Part shown: one piece after another, positions 1-9,511 of the stretch
Layout of the letters: every line of letters begins with the position of its first letter
Numbering within the stretch: the first letter of the stretch is position 1
Assembly (NCBI RefSeq): GCF_004217315.1
Contig: NZ_SGWR01000002.1
Location: 488,414-552,413 of the forward strand
Origin: Corticibacter populi
GTDB taxonomy: Bacteria > Pseudomonadota > Gammaproteobacteria > Burkholderiales > Burkholderiaceae_C
Reading direction: 5' to 3'
Length of the DNA: 64,000 nucleotides
Translations under genes and position numbers: made by a program
Notes under the pieces: generated by a model
What the model saw: the letters and a program-made list of their open reading frames with translations, nothing else
Told to the model about the DNA's origin: nothing
Database searches by the model: none

Positions 1-2674
1 GTTCTGCGCCGCCCCCCTCGGGCAGGCGACCGAGACCGGACTGGAGTTCCGTGGCCTTGAACGGGATGTTCCAGCGCTCGGCGTTCTCCGGCGACTCGGA
101 AATCTGGTTATCCAGTTCGTGCAGGAAGCTGTCGAGCACGGTGGCATCGTCGAAATCGGTGGCCGGCACGTCTTGCGAAGACACCGTGGTGTCCTGCGCT
201 GCTTCCTGCGGCACAGGCAGCTGCGCCGGCGCCTCGTCGGAAAGATCGGCGGGTTCGAGCGGGATGTAGCGCCCTTGCAGGCGCATCGCGTCGGCCGAGC
301 GCTGGAAGGCTTTGGCGGACCAGTGCGCATGATCACGCAGATGGATGTCGGTGACCCAGCCGTCCATCGCGATCAGCGCCTTGCCGCACAGAGCCAGGAT
401 GTTCGCATCGAATGGCTTTTGCTCGGCCAGCCAGGCGTTGAGCAACTGCTCCATGGCCCAGGCCGCTTCGCCAAAGACGTCCAGCCCGACCATGCGCGAG
501 CTGCCCTTGAGGGTATGGAAAGCCCGGCGCAGCGTGGTCTGCTGCGCCATGTCGCCCGGCGCCGCCTCCAGTTGCTCGATCGCCTCGCGGCCGCTGTCGA
601 TGACGCTTTGCGCCTCTTCCAGGAAGATGTCGAGCAGGTCGCCATCGTCCTCGTCATCTGCCGCGGCGGTGGCGGCAACCGGCGCCGCCAGCGGTGCGGC
701 AACCGTCTCGAACTGGGCCAACTCGGTGGCAGGCGCTTCGGCGGGTACCGGTGCAGGCGCAGCAGGTGCCGAGGGCACGGCGGCAGGAGTCGCCGCGTCC
801 GCACCGGAGCTCGACGCCTGCGGCAACGCCGCCGCTTCGGTCGCCGGGGCTTCCTGCACGGCATCGAAAATATCGCGACCACCGATCTGGTAGGCCTTCA
901 GACGCCCCATCAGTGGCTTGAGCAGAGCCTTGTCAGCGTCATAGACGAACAGTTCCTTGGCCAGGGCCGGCTGGTAGGCCAGCATGTCCACTTGCAGGCC
1001 CAGCGCGCCCAGGTTGCTGCCGATGCGCTCGAAGCGCGGATCGTCGGCGGACAGGGGCTCGGCCCCTTCCTGGGCATGGTGGTCCAGGAAGGCCTCGATA
1101 TCGTGCCCGATCTGCTGCAAGGCCCGGATCGCGGCATCGAGCCCCAGCACCGACAGCACCCCCTTGATGCGCCCGAGCATGCCCGGGACGTTCTTGAGCT
1201 GCTCGGCATTGGCGGGGTTGCGGAAGAACTGGTCGATGCTGTTCTCGGCTTCGCTCAGGCTCAGGCGCAACTCGCCCACCACATTGCCCATGGCGGCGGC
1301 ATCGCTAGCGCGGCTGTAGAGGTCCTCCATCCAGGCGGCGATCGGCTCGGCCTGGCCGGTCTCGGCCACCTTGCGCAGGCGCTGCGAGAGTTCCTGCATG
1401 CGCTCGGGCGAATGGGCGGCGCGCACATGCATGTCGCCCAGCATGGCCTGCAGATACAGTACCGTGGTGGCCACCTCCATCGCCAGTTCGGCCGATGGCA
1501 GCGTCTGGTGCTGCGCCAGGGCGCCGACCACGGCATTGAGTTCCTCGACCAGTTGCGCGGTCTCCGGCACCTGCGCCAGCAAGGCCTGGCCCAGTGCCGC
1601 GAATTGCTGTGCCATCGGCTGCAGCCGGGCTTCGTCACCCTCGGTGATCTTGGCCCAGCCATCGGCGACAGTCTTGAGCTGGTCGAGCAGCCGCTCCTTC
1701 TCGAATGGATCGATCAGGCTGAACGGGTTGTGCTCGTAGTCCAGCGGCTCGAAGGCTTCGAGGCCAAACGCCGCGCGCACGGCACGCAGCACCGGCGCGG
1801 CCACCGCCCTGGGCGGGCGCGCCTGCGCGCAGAAGAACAGCAGATCCTGCATCCAGCGCGCCGTGACCATGGCATCGCCCTGGATCAGCGATGCGTACTG
1901 CACGAGCACGCGGGTGGCGGCACGCTTGACATAGACGTCGTTCGGGATCAACTCCAGCGCCAGGCCCTCGAAGAAGCCGGCGGCCACCTTCCAGAAGGTG
2001 CGCTCGCGGAAATCCGCGGTGCCAGCGGCAAGCCCCAGGCAGAGCTTGATCAGGTCTTTCTCGGCCCGCACGCTGCCGGCCCCCTGTACGGTGCGCAAAA
2101 TGGCCTGGTCGAGCGCCAGACGAACGCGATCGCTCGGCTCGATGGCCTTGACGGGCATGGTCAACTGGGGCTCGGAGAGCTCGCCCTCGAGATGCCACAG
2201 GTCGGCCGGGCTGACCGGCTGCGCACTGCCGGTCAACGCATGCACGTCACGGTAGGCGGGAAACAGCAGCACCGGCGAGATGCTGGCATCGTGCAGCAGG
2301 TTCTCGAGGTATTCGCCCACCGCGATGCCAGCCTGGGTCAGCACCTGGACCGCCTGCGAATCGCACTGCGCGGGGTGCTGGGCCAGATGGGCCACGGCGG
2401 TCTCGGCCTGGCGCAGCACGAAGGCGGGGATGAAGGCCCCGACCATCTCCAGCGCGCCGCAGGCCTGGTGGATGTGCTGCCTGGCCTGCTGCAGCTGGGC
2501 AGCCTCGTCGGCCAGGGCCTCGACCGGCCGGCTCTCGCTCTCGGCATGGCTGACAAAGGTCTGCAGAATGCCGACGGCCTGCCGGTATGACTGACGCATT
2601 TCACCGAGCACCCAAGCCAGCGGCCCCAGATCCTGCTCCATCAAACTGCGGTCATTGCGGACGGTGTTGTTCAT
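1..2674 (-). CDS. chpA: ChpA/PilL-type hybrid chemotaxis histidine kinase (3' end outside window)
   Basis: This is the N-terminal 891 residues of a very large CheA-like kinase controlling type IV pilus behaviour. The visible part has long helical regions typical of the N-terminal half of ChpA/PilL and a histidine phosphotransfer domain at about residues 690-800. In that domain AFHTLKGSSRMVG places the phospho-accepting histidine at residue 720. An acidic, Ala/Pro-rich linker precedes it. The ATPase, CheW-like and receiver domains would lie beyond the left edge. The start is the ATG at 2674. It is last in a minus-strand operon after pilG, pilH, pilI and pilJ, which fixes its role. Whether chpB/chpC-like genes follow cannot be seen. 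Confidence 0.9.
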   Translation of the reverse strand, partial: MNNTVRNDRSLMEQDLGPLAWVLGEMRQSYRQAVGILQTFVSHAESESRPVEALADEAAQLQQARQHIHQACGALEMVGAFIPAFVLRQAETAVAHLAQHPAQCDSQAVQVLTQAGIAVGEYLENLLHDASISPVLLFPAYRDVHALTGSAQPVSPADLWHLEGELSEPQLTMPVKAIEPSDRVRLALDQAILRTVQGAGSVRAEKDLIKLCLGLAAGTADFRERTFWKVAAGFFEGLALELIPNDVYVKRAATRVLVQYASLIQGDAMVTARWMQDLLFFCAQARPPRAVAAPVLRAVRAAFGLEAFEPLDYEHNPFSLIDPFEKERLLDQLKTVADGWAKITEGDEARLQPMAQQFAALGQALLAQVPETAQLVEELNAVVGALAQHQTLPSAELAMEVATTVLYLQAMLGDMHVRAAHSPERMQELSQRLRKVAETGQAEPIAAWMEDLYSRASDAAAMGNVVGELRLSLSEAENSIDQFFRNPANAEQLKNVPGMLGRIKGVLSVLGLDAAIRALQQIGHDIEAFLDHHAQEGAEPLSADDPRFERIGSNLGALGLQVDMLAYQPALAKELFVYDADKALLKPLMGRLKAYQIGGRDIFDAVQEAPATEAAALPQASSSGADAATPAAVPSAPAAPAPVPAEAPATELAQFETVAAPLAAPVAATAAADDEDDGDLLDIFLEEAQSVIDSGREAIEQLEAAPGDMAQQTTLRRAFHTLKGSSRMVGLDVFGEAAWAMEQLLNAWLAEQKPFDANILALCGKALIAMDGWVTDIHLRDHAHWSAKAFQRSADAMRLQGRYIPLEPADLSDEAPAQLPVPQEAAQDTTVSSQDVPATDFDDATVLDSFLHELDNQISESPENAERWNIPFKATELQSGLGRLPEGGGAE

Positions 2675-2782
2675 AGGTCTTCACGGCCAGGGCCGGTTAT
2701 GGTCGGGCGGACGGCCCAATCGATGGACAAATGCGCCAGTGCCTGCCGGCCTGGCGCATCCAGTCGTTGGGATCCGACGTCA

Positions 2783-4966
2783 TTACTGAATCTTGAATCG
2801 GGCGATCGACTGGCGCAATTCCTGCGCGATGTGCGAGAGCTCGCGCACCTGCTGGGCGGTCGAGCGCGTGCCATCGCTGGTCTGCTCGGTCACGGCGAAG
2901 ATGTGCTGGATGTTCTCCGCCACATTATTGGCCAGCCCCGCCTCCTTCAATGCGGTCTGGGAAATCTGCTCGACCAGCTCCGAGAGCTGGCGCGAAACCT
3001 GGTCGATCTCCGAGAGCGCCACACCGGCGCGGTCGGCCAGGCTGGCCCCTTCGACCACACCCTGCGTGGAGCGCTCCATGGCCGCCACCGCATCCTGCAT
3101 GTCGGTCTGAATTGTGCGGATCAGCTCGGCAATCTGGCGCGTCGCATCGGCCGAGCGTTCGGCCAGGCGCTGCACTTCCTCGGCCACCACCGAGAAACCA
3201 CGGCCCGCCTCGCCCGCCGAAGCGGCCTGGATCGCGGCATTGAGCGCCAGCACGTTGGTCTGCTCGGTAATGTCCGAGATCAGTTCGGTGATCTCACCAA
3301 TTTCCTGTGACGACTCGCCCAGGCGCTTGATACGCTTGGAGGATTCCTGGATCTGCATGCGAATGGCGTTCATGCCGCCGATCGAGTCCTGCACGGCGCG
3401 CAGGCCCGACTCTGCGGCCTGGCGCGACTGGCGCGCCACCGAGGCCGAGCCCTGCGCCTTGCCCGAGATGTCGTTGATGCGCTGGGCCATCTCCAGAATC
3501 GCGCGGCCGGTCTCCTTGATCTCGCGCAGCTGCTCGGTGGACGTGGCCAGCAGTTCGGTGGACGTCGCATCCACCTGCAGCGTGGTGCCGGTCACCTTGT
3601 TGGCCGTCTCCTGCACGCTGGCCACCAACTGGCGCAGCTCTTCGATGGTGTAGTTGACCGAGTCGGCAATGGCGCCGGTGATGTCCTCGGTCACGGTCGC
3701 CTCCTGCGTCAGATCGCCTTCGGCGATCAGCAGCAGTTCGTTCATCAGCCGCAGAATGGCGGCCTGGTTGGCATCATTGAGGCGCTTGGCGTCCTGCTCC
3801 CGGTCGTAGGTGGCCTGGAACATCTGCTCGGCCTGCCTGAAGCGGTTCTGCCCCTGCCGGATATAGGCCTGCGCCATCAGCCAGCCAGCCAGCGCCATCA
3901 GCAGCACGCCGGCGACGATCAACAGCGCCTGCCACCATTGCCAGCCGGTCATCGGAGCCAGTTCGTCCTCGATGGCCTGCAGGGACTCGGCCAGCCCGCT
4001 GCTGTTGTAGATCAGGCTGAGCAACGCTTCGCGCGCCTTCTGCAACTGCGGCAGGTCGTCCAGCATCACGCCAATGGTGCCGTCGGCATCGCCCAGGCGG
4101 TTGCCCAGGCTCTGCAGGATGTCCTGCAGATCGGCATCGGCCGTGCGGAACTGCTGCTGGCGCACCGTCTCCTGCGCCGATGCCAGATCCTGGCGCAGCG
4201 CCGCGAAGGCGTCCAGGTCGATGCTCGTCATGTCCTTGAGGCCATGCGCCATGCCGCCCAGGGCACGCAGCTGCAAGAACAGTTGCTGCAAGCTGGCCGC
4301 GCTTTGCTGGGAGGCGGCCAGTTCCTGCTGCAGCTCGTCCGCCAAACCGGCAATCGTGTCCAGCCCGTTGTTGCGGTCGATCAGCACGCCGCGCGTCTGC
4401 GCCAGGCTGGCTGCCGCCTCGCGCAGTTGCGCGGCGCTGGCCAAGGTCACATCGCCCTGCCCGGCCTGCTGCAGCCCTTCGATGTCATCGGCCAGCGCAT
4501 TGGCGGCGTCAAGGGCCTGCTGCAGTTGCTGCGAAGACAGATTGCCGGAAAACACCAGCGATGCGACCGCATCGAGCCGCTGCACCTCGGCACTGGCCTG
4601 GATGCTGAGCTGGTACTGCTTCACCGCCCGCTGCGACTGCCACAAGCCCAGCAACAGACCGACGAGAAATAGCACCACGCCAAGCAACAGCAGGGGCCAG
4701 AGGCGGCCCACCTGCCGCCGCAGTGATGCGCTACCCAGCAGCGGCAGGCTCACCACCCCGGGATCAACCACCGACGTCCCGCCGGCAGCGCCATCCTCCG
4801 CGGCCAGTTTCAGGCCGGCATCTGCGGCACTGGCATCGTCCGGGGAATCCTGCGCAAGATCCGCCGGGTGCTGGATGGTCGCGGCGGTGTCCGCATCGGC
4901 CGGTTCATCTGCGGTGGTGCCGTCATTGAAACGGGCGTTCATGTTCGTCATGGTGCGATCCATCAT
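2783..4966 (-). CDS. pilJ: PilJ-type methyl-accepting chemotaxis protein
   Basis: Inner-membrane chemoreceptor of the Pil-Chp pathway, 727 residues from the ATG at 4966. A TTG six codons... upstream in frame is less likely than this ATG. There are two membrane segments, near residues 90-109 and 315-340, with a helical PilJ-type sensor region between them. A cytoplasmic HAMP-like and signalling region follows. The receptor hairpin tip is clear (NVLALNAAIQAASAGEAGRG) and is followed by VVAEEVQRLAERS. The roughly 90-residue acidic cytoplasmic tail before the first membrane helix is long for PilJ. Downstream ATGs at 4963 and 4951 are possible starts. The gene begins 5 nt after pilI, which indicates translational coupling. 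Confidence 0.92.
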   Translation of the reverse strand: MMDRTMTNMNARFNDGTTADEPADADTAATIQHPADLAQDSPDDASAADAGLKLAAEDGAAGGTSVVDPGVVSLPLLGSASLRRQVGRLWPLLLLGVVLFLVGLLLGLWQSQRAVKQYQLSIQASAEVQRLDAVASLVFSGNLSSQQLQQALDAANALADDIEGLQQAGQGDVTLASAAQLREAAASLAQTRGVLIDRNNGLDTIAGLADELQQELAASQQSAASLQQLFLQLRALGGMAHGLKDMTSIDLDAFAALRQDLASAQETVRQQQFRTADADLQDILQSLGNRLGDADGTIGVMLDDLPQLQKAREALLSLIYNSSGLAESLQAIEDELAPMTGWQWWQALLIVAGVLLMALAGWLMAQAYIRQGQNRFRQAEQMFQATYDREQDAKRLNDANQAAILRLMNELLLIAEGDLTQEATVTEDITGAIADSVNYTIEELRQLVASVQETANKVTGTTLQVDATSTELLATSTEQLREIKETGRAILEMAQRINDISGKAQGSASVARQSRQAAESGLRAVQDSIGGMNAIRMQIQESSKRIKRLGESSQEIGEITELISDITEQTNVLALNAAIQAASAGEAGRGFSVVAEEVQRLAERSADATRQIAELIRTIQTDMQDAVAAMERSTQGVVEGASLADRAGVALSEIDQVSRQLSELVEQISQTALKEAGLANNVAENIQHIFAVTEQTSDGTRSTAQQVRELSHIAQELRQSIARFKIQ

Positions 4967-4971
4967 GAAAA

Positions 4972-5538
4972 TCAAAGCCGAATGGAAAGAAAGCGCGAAT
5001 CCTGAGACAGGCTCTGCAGATTGAGTTCCCGCCAGATTCGTCCGGCCGTGTCGCGGTAGGCATTGCCCAGGAAAGGCTGCTGGTCCGAATCCGCAGGCGC
5101 AGGCGCATATGCCGTGGAGAAATCATTCACGCTCTTGAGACCGGCAACGCGGTCGATGAGCAGGGCCACGTTGATCTCCAGCACCGGATTGAAGGTCAGG
5201 AGCTTGCATTCGGCCAGGGACTGCTCGGTGCGGCGGGAAGCGGCATCTCCGATGAACAGGCCCAGATCGACCACGCCCGTGAGCTCGCCCCGCAGGTTGG
5301 CGGCCCCCAGGAACCAGGGCTGCACATAGGGAACCGGGTGCGGCATCTGCCAGGGGAACAGCTCGGAAGCGTGGTTGAGCGGCACCAGGCAGGAGCGGGC
5401 GCCAATTTCCACAGCCAGCCAGGAAGGCAGGGCCTGCTCCCCCTGGCTGGCCTGCCTGATGCGCTTGGCCAGGCGCTCCTGCAACGCCTGGTCATTGGTC
5501 TGCGCGATATCCTCAGTGCGTGCCGTGTTGCTGGACAT
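4972..5538 (-). CDS. pilI: PilI, CheW-like coupling protein
   Basis: A 188-residue CheW-domain adaptor that links the receptor PilJ to the ChpA kinase. The CheW core is visible in WLAVEIGARSCLVPL, in PWFLGAANLRGELTGVVDL and in the later INVALLIDRVAGLKSV stretch. The start is the ATG at 5538, two bases after the TGA of the preceding pilH. A TTG two codons further upstream is less likely. Tight packing between pilH and pilJ shows one transcript. Low similarity between CheW paralogues means the name rests on gene order as much as on sequence. Confidence 0.9.
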   Translation of the reverse strand: MSSNTARTEDIAQTNDQALQERLAKRIRQASQGEQALPSWLAVEIGARSCLVPLNHASELFPWQMPHPVPYVQPWFLGAANLRGELTGVVDLGLFIGDAASRRTEQSLAECKLLTFNPVLEINVALLIDRVAGLKSVNDFSTAYAPAPADSDQQPFLGNAYRDTAGRIWRELNLQSLSQDSRFLSIRL

Positions 5539-5540
5539 GA

Positions 5541-5915
5541 TCAACCCTGCTGCTGCAGGCCAGCGATGGCGACATCAAGCTCCTGTGGATCGACCGGCTT
5601 GACCAGATAGCCGCGCGCGCCCTGGCGCAGACCCCAGACCTTGTCGGTGGCCTGCCCCTTGCTGGTGCAGATGATGATGGGAATCTCGGCGTACTGCGGA
5701 TCCTTGGTGATCGCGCGGGTGAGCTGGAAGCCATTCTTGCCGGGCATCACCACGTCCATCAGGATCAGGTCCGGCCGCTCGGCGGCCAGGCACTGGTAGG
5801 CCTCGTCCGCGTTGCTGGCGGTACGCACCTGGATACCCTTCTTCTGCAGCATGCCGGCCAGGTAGGCCTGCTCGGTCCTGGAGTCGTCCACCACCAGCAC
5901 TTTCTGAATCGTCAT
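5541..5915 (-). CDS. pilH: PilH, CheY-like response regulator
   Basis: Single-domain receiver of 124 residues with no output domain. The acidic pocket (VVDDS, residues 8-12), the phospho-accepting Asp54 in [10 protein letters not shown] and the conserved lysine in YLVKPVD are all present. In the Pil-Chp system PilH counteracts PilG, the extension regulator, and promotes retraction. A strong ribosome-binding site (AAGGAGAG at about 5924-5931) precedes the ATG at 5915. The gene lies 14 nt after pilG. PilG and PilH were told apart by operon order and by the KPVD and KPF signatures. Confidence 0.9.
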   Translation of the reverse strand: MTIQKVLVVDDSRTEQAYLAGMLQKKGIQVRTASNADEAYQCLAAERPDLILMDVVMPGKNGFQLTRAITKDPQYAEIPIIICTSKGQATDKVWGLRQGARGYLVKPVDPQELDVAIAGLQQQG

Positions 5916-5929
5916 TGCGTCACTCTCCT

Positions 5930-6310
5930 TCAGGCTGCGGGGCAGAATTCATGCACCGCCCTGAGCAATTGGTCTTTGGTAAAGGGTTTGGTCAAATAAT
6001 CTTCGCTGCCGACCATGCGGCCCCGGGCCTTGTCGAAAAAGCCGTCCTTGGACGAAAGCATGATCACCGGGGTGTCGGAGAAGCGGGGGTTGCGCTTGAT
6101 GATGGCACAGGTCTGATAGCCGTCGAGCTTGGGCATCAGGATGTCGCAGAAGATGAGGTTCGGCTCGTAGTCGTTGATCTTCGAGAGGGCATCGAAGCCA
6201 TCCTCGGCCAGCAACACCTCGTAGCCACCTTGTTTCAGGAAGATCTCGGCGCTGCGGCGAATCGTGTTGCTGTCATCGACCACCAGCACCTTGATAGTTG
6301 GTTCACCCAT
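5930..6310 (-). CDS. pilG: PilG, CheY-like response regulator
   Basis: Single-domain receiver of 126 residues, first of the two CheY-like genes in the operon. Visible landmarks are VLVVDDS near residue 8, phospho-acceptor Asp56 in [12 protein letters not shown], the T/S position in [10 protein letters not shown] and the lysine in YLTKPF. In the best studied Pil-Chp systems PilG stimulates pilus extension and, in some species, cAMP synthesis. It is preceded by a rubredoxin gene on the same strand, an arrangement common in betaproteobacteria and pseudomonads. Confidence 0.92.
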   Translation of the reverse strand: MGEPTIKVLVVDDSNTIRRSAEIFLKQGGYEVLLAEDGFDALSKINDYEPNLIFCDILMPKLDGYQTCAIIKRNPRFSDTPVIMLSSKDGFFDKARGRMVGSEDYLTKPFTKDQLLRAVHEFCPAA

Positions 6311-6413
6311 ATCTGTTCATACCTCAAGACATCGTGTCTGGCCAAGGGAACTGGCGCTGGCGCCAGGCCGCTGCAAACGGGCATACCGGCCGCAGCGCAC
6401 CGGCGCCTTCACA

Positions 6414-6584
6414 TCAAATCTCCACCATCTCGAAATCGTCCTTGCGGGCGCCGCACTCCGGACAGGTCCGGTTCAGTGGCACATCATCCCAGCGCGAACC
6501 GGGCGCGATGCCGTGTTCGGGTGCGCCGGCCGCCTCCTCATAGACCCAGCCACACGTCAGGCACATCCAGGTTCTGGGATCCAT
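6414..6584 (-). CDS. Rubredoxin
   Basis: Small electron-transfer iron protein of 56 residues, the usual size for rubredoxin. The two iron-binding knuckles are plain: [11 protein letters not shown] near the start and [14 protein letters not shown] near the end, giving four cysteine ligands. The ATG at 6584 matches the family length. The same frame is open to another ATG at 6695, which would add 37 residues with no rubredoxin character. The gene is co-oriented with pilG, 103 nt upstream of it. Its electron partner cannot be deduced from the neighbourhood. Confidence 0.93.
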   Translation of the reverse strand: MDPRTWMCLTCGWVYEEAAGAPEHGIAPGSRWDDVPLNRTCPECGARKDDFEMVEI

Positions 6585-6853
6585 CGGGACTTTGTCAGAC
6601 AATTTCAAGCCAGCGGCAATTGTATCGAGTTGTAGTGGCAATACTGCATCCAAAACACCACGAATGGATCCGAATTTCAACCAAATGTTGCGCATTTAAT
6701 CCAGATCAAAGCCCAAGTCTGCCGAAACCGTGCAGTGGAGCGACCAACAGGACCCAGGGCAAGGTCGTCACGCCAGATGCTGCCCCAGTTGAGCCACCGA
6801 TTTGGGCTATGGTTACGCCTTCAACCGCATCTTCGTCACAGGAATCAGACACC
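6585..6853. other. Divergent intergenic region rubredoxin/hemL
   Basis: This 269-base gap separates the minus-strand rubredoxin-pil operon from plus-strand hemL, so it must hold both promoters. The rubredoxin reading frame continues into it as far as 6695. No convincing -35/-10 pair, operator or RNA gene was recognised. Confidence 0.5.
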
Positions 6854-8152
6854 ATGGATCGCAACCAGGAATTGTTTGCCAGGGCCCAGCAAAGCATCCC
6901 CGGCGGGGTCAACTCCCCCGTGCGGGCCTTCAAGGCCGTGGGAGGCACGCCGGCCTTCATCGAAAAAGCGCAAGGCGCCTATCTGTGGGATGCCAATGGC
7001 CAGCGCTACATCGACTATATCGGCTCCTGGGGCCCGATGATCCTCGGCCATGGCCACCCCGAGGTGCTGGCGGCGGTCGAGCGCGCCGCTCGGGAAGGAC
7101 TCTCGTTTGGCGCCCCCACCGAGCGCGAGATCGAACTGGCCGAGGAAATCCTCAAACTGGTGCCATCGATGGAGATGGTGCGGCTGGTCAACTCCGGCAC
7201 CGAGGCCAGCATGAGCGCCATCCGCCTGGCGCGCGGCGCCACCGGCCGCAAGAAGATCGTCAAGTTCGAAGGCTGCTACCACGGCCATGCCGATGCCCTG
7301 CTGGTCAAGGCCGGCTCGGGCCTGGCCACCTTCGGGCACGCCACCAGCGCCGGCGTGCCCGAGGAAGTCGTGCAGGACACGCTGGTGCTCGAATACAACA
7401 ACCCCGCACAGCTCGAAGAGGCATTTGCCCGGCACGGCAGCGAAATCGCCTGTGTGATCATGGAGCCGATCGCCGGCAACATGAACTTCGTGCGCGCCAG
7501 CATTCCCTTCATGCGTGCCGCGCGCCAGCTCTGCAGCCAGTCCGGCGCACTGCTGATCATCGACGAGGTCATGACCGGCTTTCGCGTCGCCCTTGGCGGC
7601 GCGCAAAGCTTGTACGCCCAGGCCATCGCCGGCTTCGCGCCGGACCTGACGGTGCTGGGCAAGGTCATTGGCGGCGGCATGCCACTGGCCGCCTTCGGCG
7701 GGCCGCGTCATGTGATGGAGCAACTGGCCCCGCAAGGGCCGGTCTATCAGGCCGGCACCCTCTCGGGCAACCCGGTCGCCACCGCCTGCGGGCTGGCCAC
7801 GCTGCGGCTGATCCAGGCCCCCGAATTCCACGCCCGGCTGGCCGAACGCACCCGGCAACTGGTCGAAGGCCTGCGCCAGGCCGCCGCGGACGCCGGCATT
7901 ACGCTGAGCGTGGACAGCGAAGGCGGGCTTTTCGGCTTCTTCCTGCTGCCCGAACTGCCACAAAACTATGCCGAGGTCATGCGCAGCGATTCGGCCCGTT
8001 TCAACCAGCTGTTCCATGGCCTGCTGCGCCGCGGCGTGTACCTGGCTCCGGCACTGTATGAAGCCGGCTTCGTCAGCGCCGCGCACACCGAGCAGGACAT
8101 TGCCGCCACCATTGCGGCCGCCCGCGACGCCTTTGCCGACATGGCGGCCTGA
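6854..8152 (+). CDS. hemL: Glutamate-1-semialdehyde 2,1-aminomutase
   Basis: PLP enzyme of 432 residues that converts glutamate-1-semialdehyde to 5-aminolevulinate, the first committed precursor of heme and corrinoids in the C5 pathway. It is a class III aminotransferase fold with [13 protein letters not shown] at the N-terminus, the NSGTEASM phosphate-binding stretch near residue 113, and the PLP-binding Lys270 in [17 protein letters not shown]. Length and motifs match HemL and not ordinary omega-transaminases. The ATG at 6854 gives the expected N-terminus; the open frame extends much further upstream without family similarity. It is transcribed alone. Confidence 0.97.
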   Translation: MDRNQELFARAQQSIPGGVNSPVRAFKAVGGTPAFIEKAQGAYLWDANGQRYIDYIGSWGPMILGHGHPEVLAAVERAAREGLSFGAPTEREIELAEEILKLVPSMEMVRLVNSGTEASMSAIRLARGATGRKKIVKFEGCYHGHADALLVKAGSGLATFGHATSAGVPEEVVQDTLVLEYNNPAQLEEAFARHGSEIACVIMEPIAGNMNFVRASIPFMRAARQLCSQSGALLIIDEVMTGFRVALGGAQSLYAQAIAGFAPDLTVLGKVIGGGMPLAAFGGPRHVMEQLAPQGPVYQAGTLSGNPVATACGLATLRLIQAPEFHARLAERTRQLVEGLRQAAADAGITLSVDSEGGLFGFFLLPELPQNYAEVMRSDSARFNQLFHGLLRRGVYLAPALYEAGFVSAAHTEQDIAATIAAARDAFADMAA

Positions 8153-8194
8153 GAACCCAGCCCCGAACCAGCAGCCCGCCCTCGGGGCCGGCCA

Positions 8195-9220
8195 TCAAGG
8201 CTGCCCGGCAGGGCGAGGCAATGGGCGCAAGTTGTCGATGTGCAGCGGATGCTGCCTGCCAAAGCCCGGCGGAGACGACAAAGCCTCCTCTTCGGCCGAA
8301 TGCACGTGTTCATGCACATGCGCATCGGCAGCGCCATGCGGGTGGGCATGTTCATGCTGCAACGCATGGCTGACCACGCCGACCAGCAGCATCCCCGCCA
8401 GCAGCCAAGCCACCTGCACCAGCGCCTGGCGCGCGCCAAGCTGCATCTGCAGTTGCGGAATCAGATCAGCCAGCGCCACATAGATGAAGCTGCTCGACGC
8501 CACCACCAGAAAGAACGGCAGCCAGCGTTCGCTGAGCTGCCCCAGCAGCAAGTAGCCTGCCAGCCCGCCGAGCATCGTCACCGAGCCGGCCACCGATACC
8601 TTGAGCAGCGCCGCTGAGCGCCGCTCGCTGTGGCGTCCTCGCACCGTCTCGGCCAGCACGATCAGATCCCCGATGTGATGCGGCACCTCATGCGCCAACA
8701 CCGACAGCGCCGTCAGCAAACCAATGCGCCAATCGACGATGAAGGCCGAGGCAATCAGTACACCATCGCCGAAGCAATGCACGCTATCGCCCGCCAGAAT
8801 GGTCCACCCCCCGATGGGCGCACGGTGCCCGTGGGCATGGACATGCGGGGTATGCGCATGGGAATGGCCATGCGCCTGCGCGGCACCGGCATGCACATGG
8901 TCGGCATGGTCGATGGCCACCGATTCGGCATGTTCATGGCCATGATGCCAGAGCTCGGCCTTGTCCAGCAGGAAGAACACCACCAGGCCAATCAACAGCG
9001 CCATGAACAGCGTGTGCTTGCTGATGCTGCTCTCCATGGCTTCGGGCAGCAGATGCACAAAGGCGGTGGCCAGCAACGCGCCCGCCGCAAAACTCAGCAA
9101 GTGATGGCCCTGAAGGCGCGAACTGGCCCCGCCCACGCCAAAGCGGATCAGGCTGGCGGCCAGCCACACGCTGCCGACACCAGCCACCAACGTGGCCAGC
9201 AAGATGTAGAAAAAGGTCAT
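8195..9220 (-). CDS. ZIP-family divalent metal transporter with His-rich loops
   Basis: Inner-membrane metal importer of 341 residues from the ATG at 9220. The hydrophobic pattern fits eight ZIP helices. HLLPEAMES marks an early helix, and metal-site helices contain HCFGDGVLIASA and LAHEVPHHIGDLIV with the HEVPHH transport motif. Between them is a cytoplasmic His-rich loop (about residues 92-133) with some fifteen histidines, and the C-terminus has a second cluster. Zinc is the likeliest substrate; manganese or iron are possible. An alternative ATG at 9286 would add 22 residues but has no better ribosome-binding site. An AT-rich operator-like sequence lies just upstream. Confidence 0.9.
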   Translation of the reverse strand: MTFFYILLATLVAGVGSVWLAASLIRFGVGGASSRLQGHHLLSFAAGALLATAFVHLLPEAMESSISKHTLFMALLIGLVVFFLLDKAELWHHGHEHAESVAIDHADHVHAGAAQAHGHSHAHTPHVHAHGHRAPIGGWTILAGDSVHCFGDGVLIASAFIVDWRIGLLTALSVLAHEVPHHIGDLIVLAETVRGRHSERRSAALLKVSVAGSVTMLGGLAGYLLLGQLSERWLPFFLVVASSSFIYVALADLIPQLQMQLGARQALVQVAWLLAGMLLVGVVSHALQHEHAHPHGAADAHVHEHVHSAEEEALSSPPGFGRQHPLHIDNLRPLPRPAGQP

Positions 9221-9293
9221 GTACCGTGTCAGGCAGCGCGTGTCTGTGATCGATTCAAGGATCCATCCAGGCAGACAGGCAGCCATTCATTTT

Positions 9294-9320
9294 TATCAAT
9301 AATAGACACTCATTATATGA
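9294..9320. promoter_or_regulatory. AT-rich imperfect palindrome upstream of the ZIP gene
   Basis: ATAAT (9299-9303) and ATTAT (9312-9316) form an inverted repeat with an 8-base spacer, flanked by TCA and ATGA. This resembles Fur-family operators (Fur or Zur). The ten bases TATCAATAAT at 9294-9303 recur exactly in the promoter of the zinc-type operon at 47809-47818. The location, just before a metal importer and in a GC-rich genome, supports a regulatory role, but the protein that binds is not known. Confidence 0.45.
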
Positions 9321-9435
9321 AGCGCCCGCGCACATTGCTGGCGGGCAGTGCTTCTCATGCGATAATGCACGCTTGCCTTCGCACGGCCACAAGCGTTGGC
9401 AAAATCTCAAGATGCCTTGCGCATCGTCCCTCTCA

Positions 9436-9511
9436 GCGGCTGTAGCTCAGTGGATAGAGTATTGGCCTCCGAAGCCAAGGGTCGTAGGTTCGATTCCTAC
9501 CAGCCGCGCCA
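9436..9511 (+). tRNA. tRNA-Arg (anticodon CCG)
   Basis: A complete 76-base cloverleaf with encoded CCA. The acceptor stem pairs GCGGCTG with CAGCCGC. The anticodon stem TTGGC/GCCAA encloses the loop CTCCGAA, giving anticodon CCG at 9469-9471, which reads CGG arginine codons. The T-loop GGTTCGATTCC is canonical. No integrated element is seen at its 3' end. Confidence 0.97.

Noticed and set aside
119-2590. An 823-codon open frame on the plus strand
   Set aside because: It is the antisense of chpA. The sense strand has a real Hpt motif and operon context; this frame is a GC-rich artefact rich in Arg, Gly and Gln.
4967-4975. A TTG start for pilJ overlapping the pilI stop
   Set aside because: An ATG lies three codons downstream with similar spacing to pilI; TTG is rarer and adds nothing recognisable.
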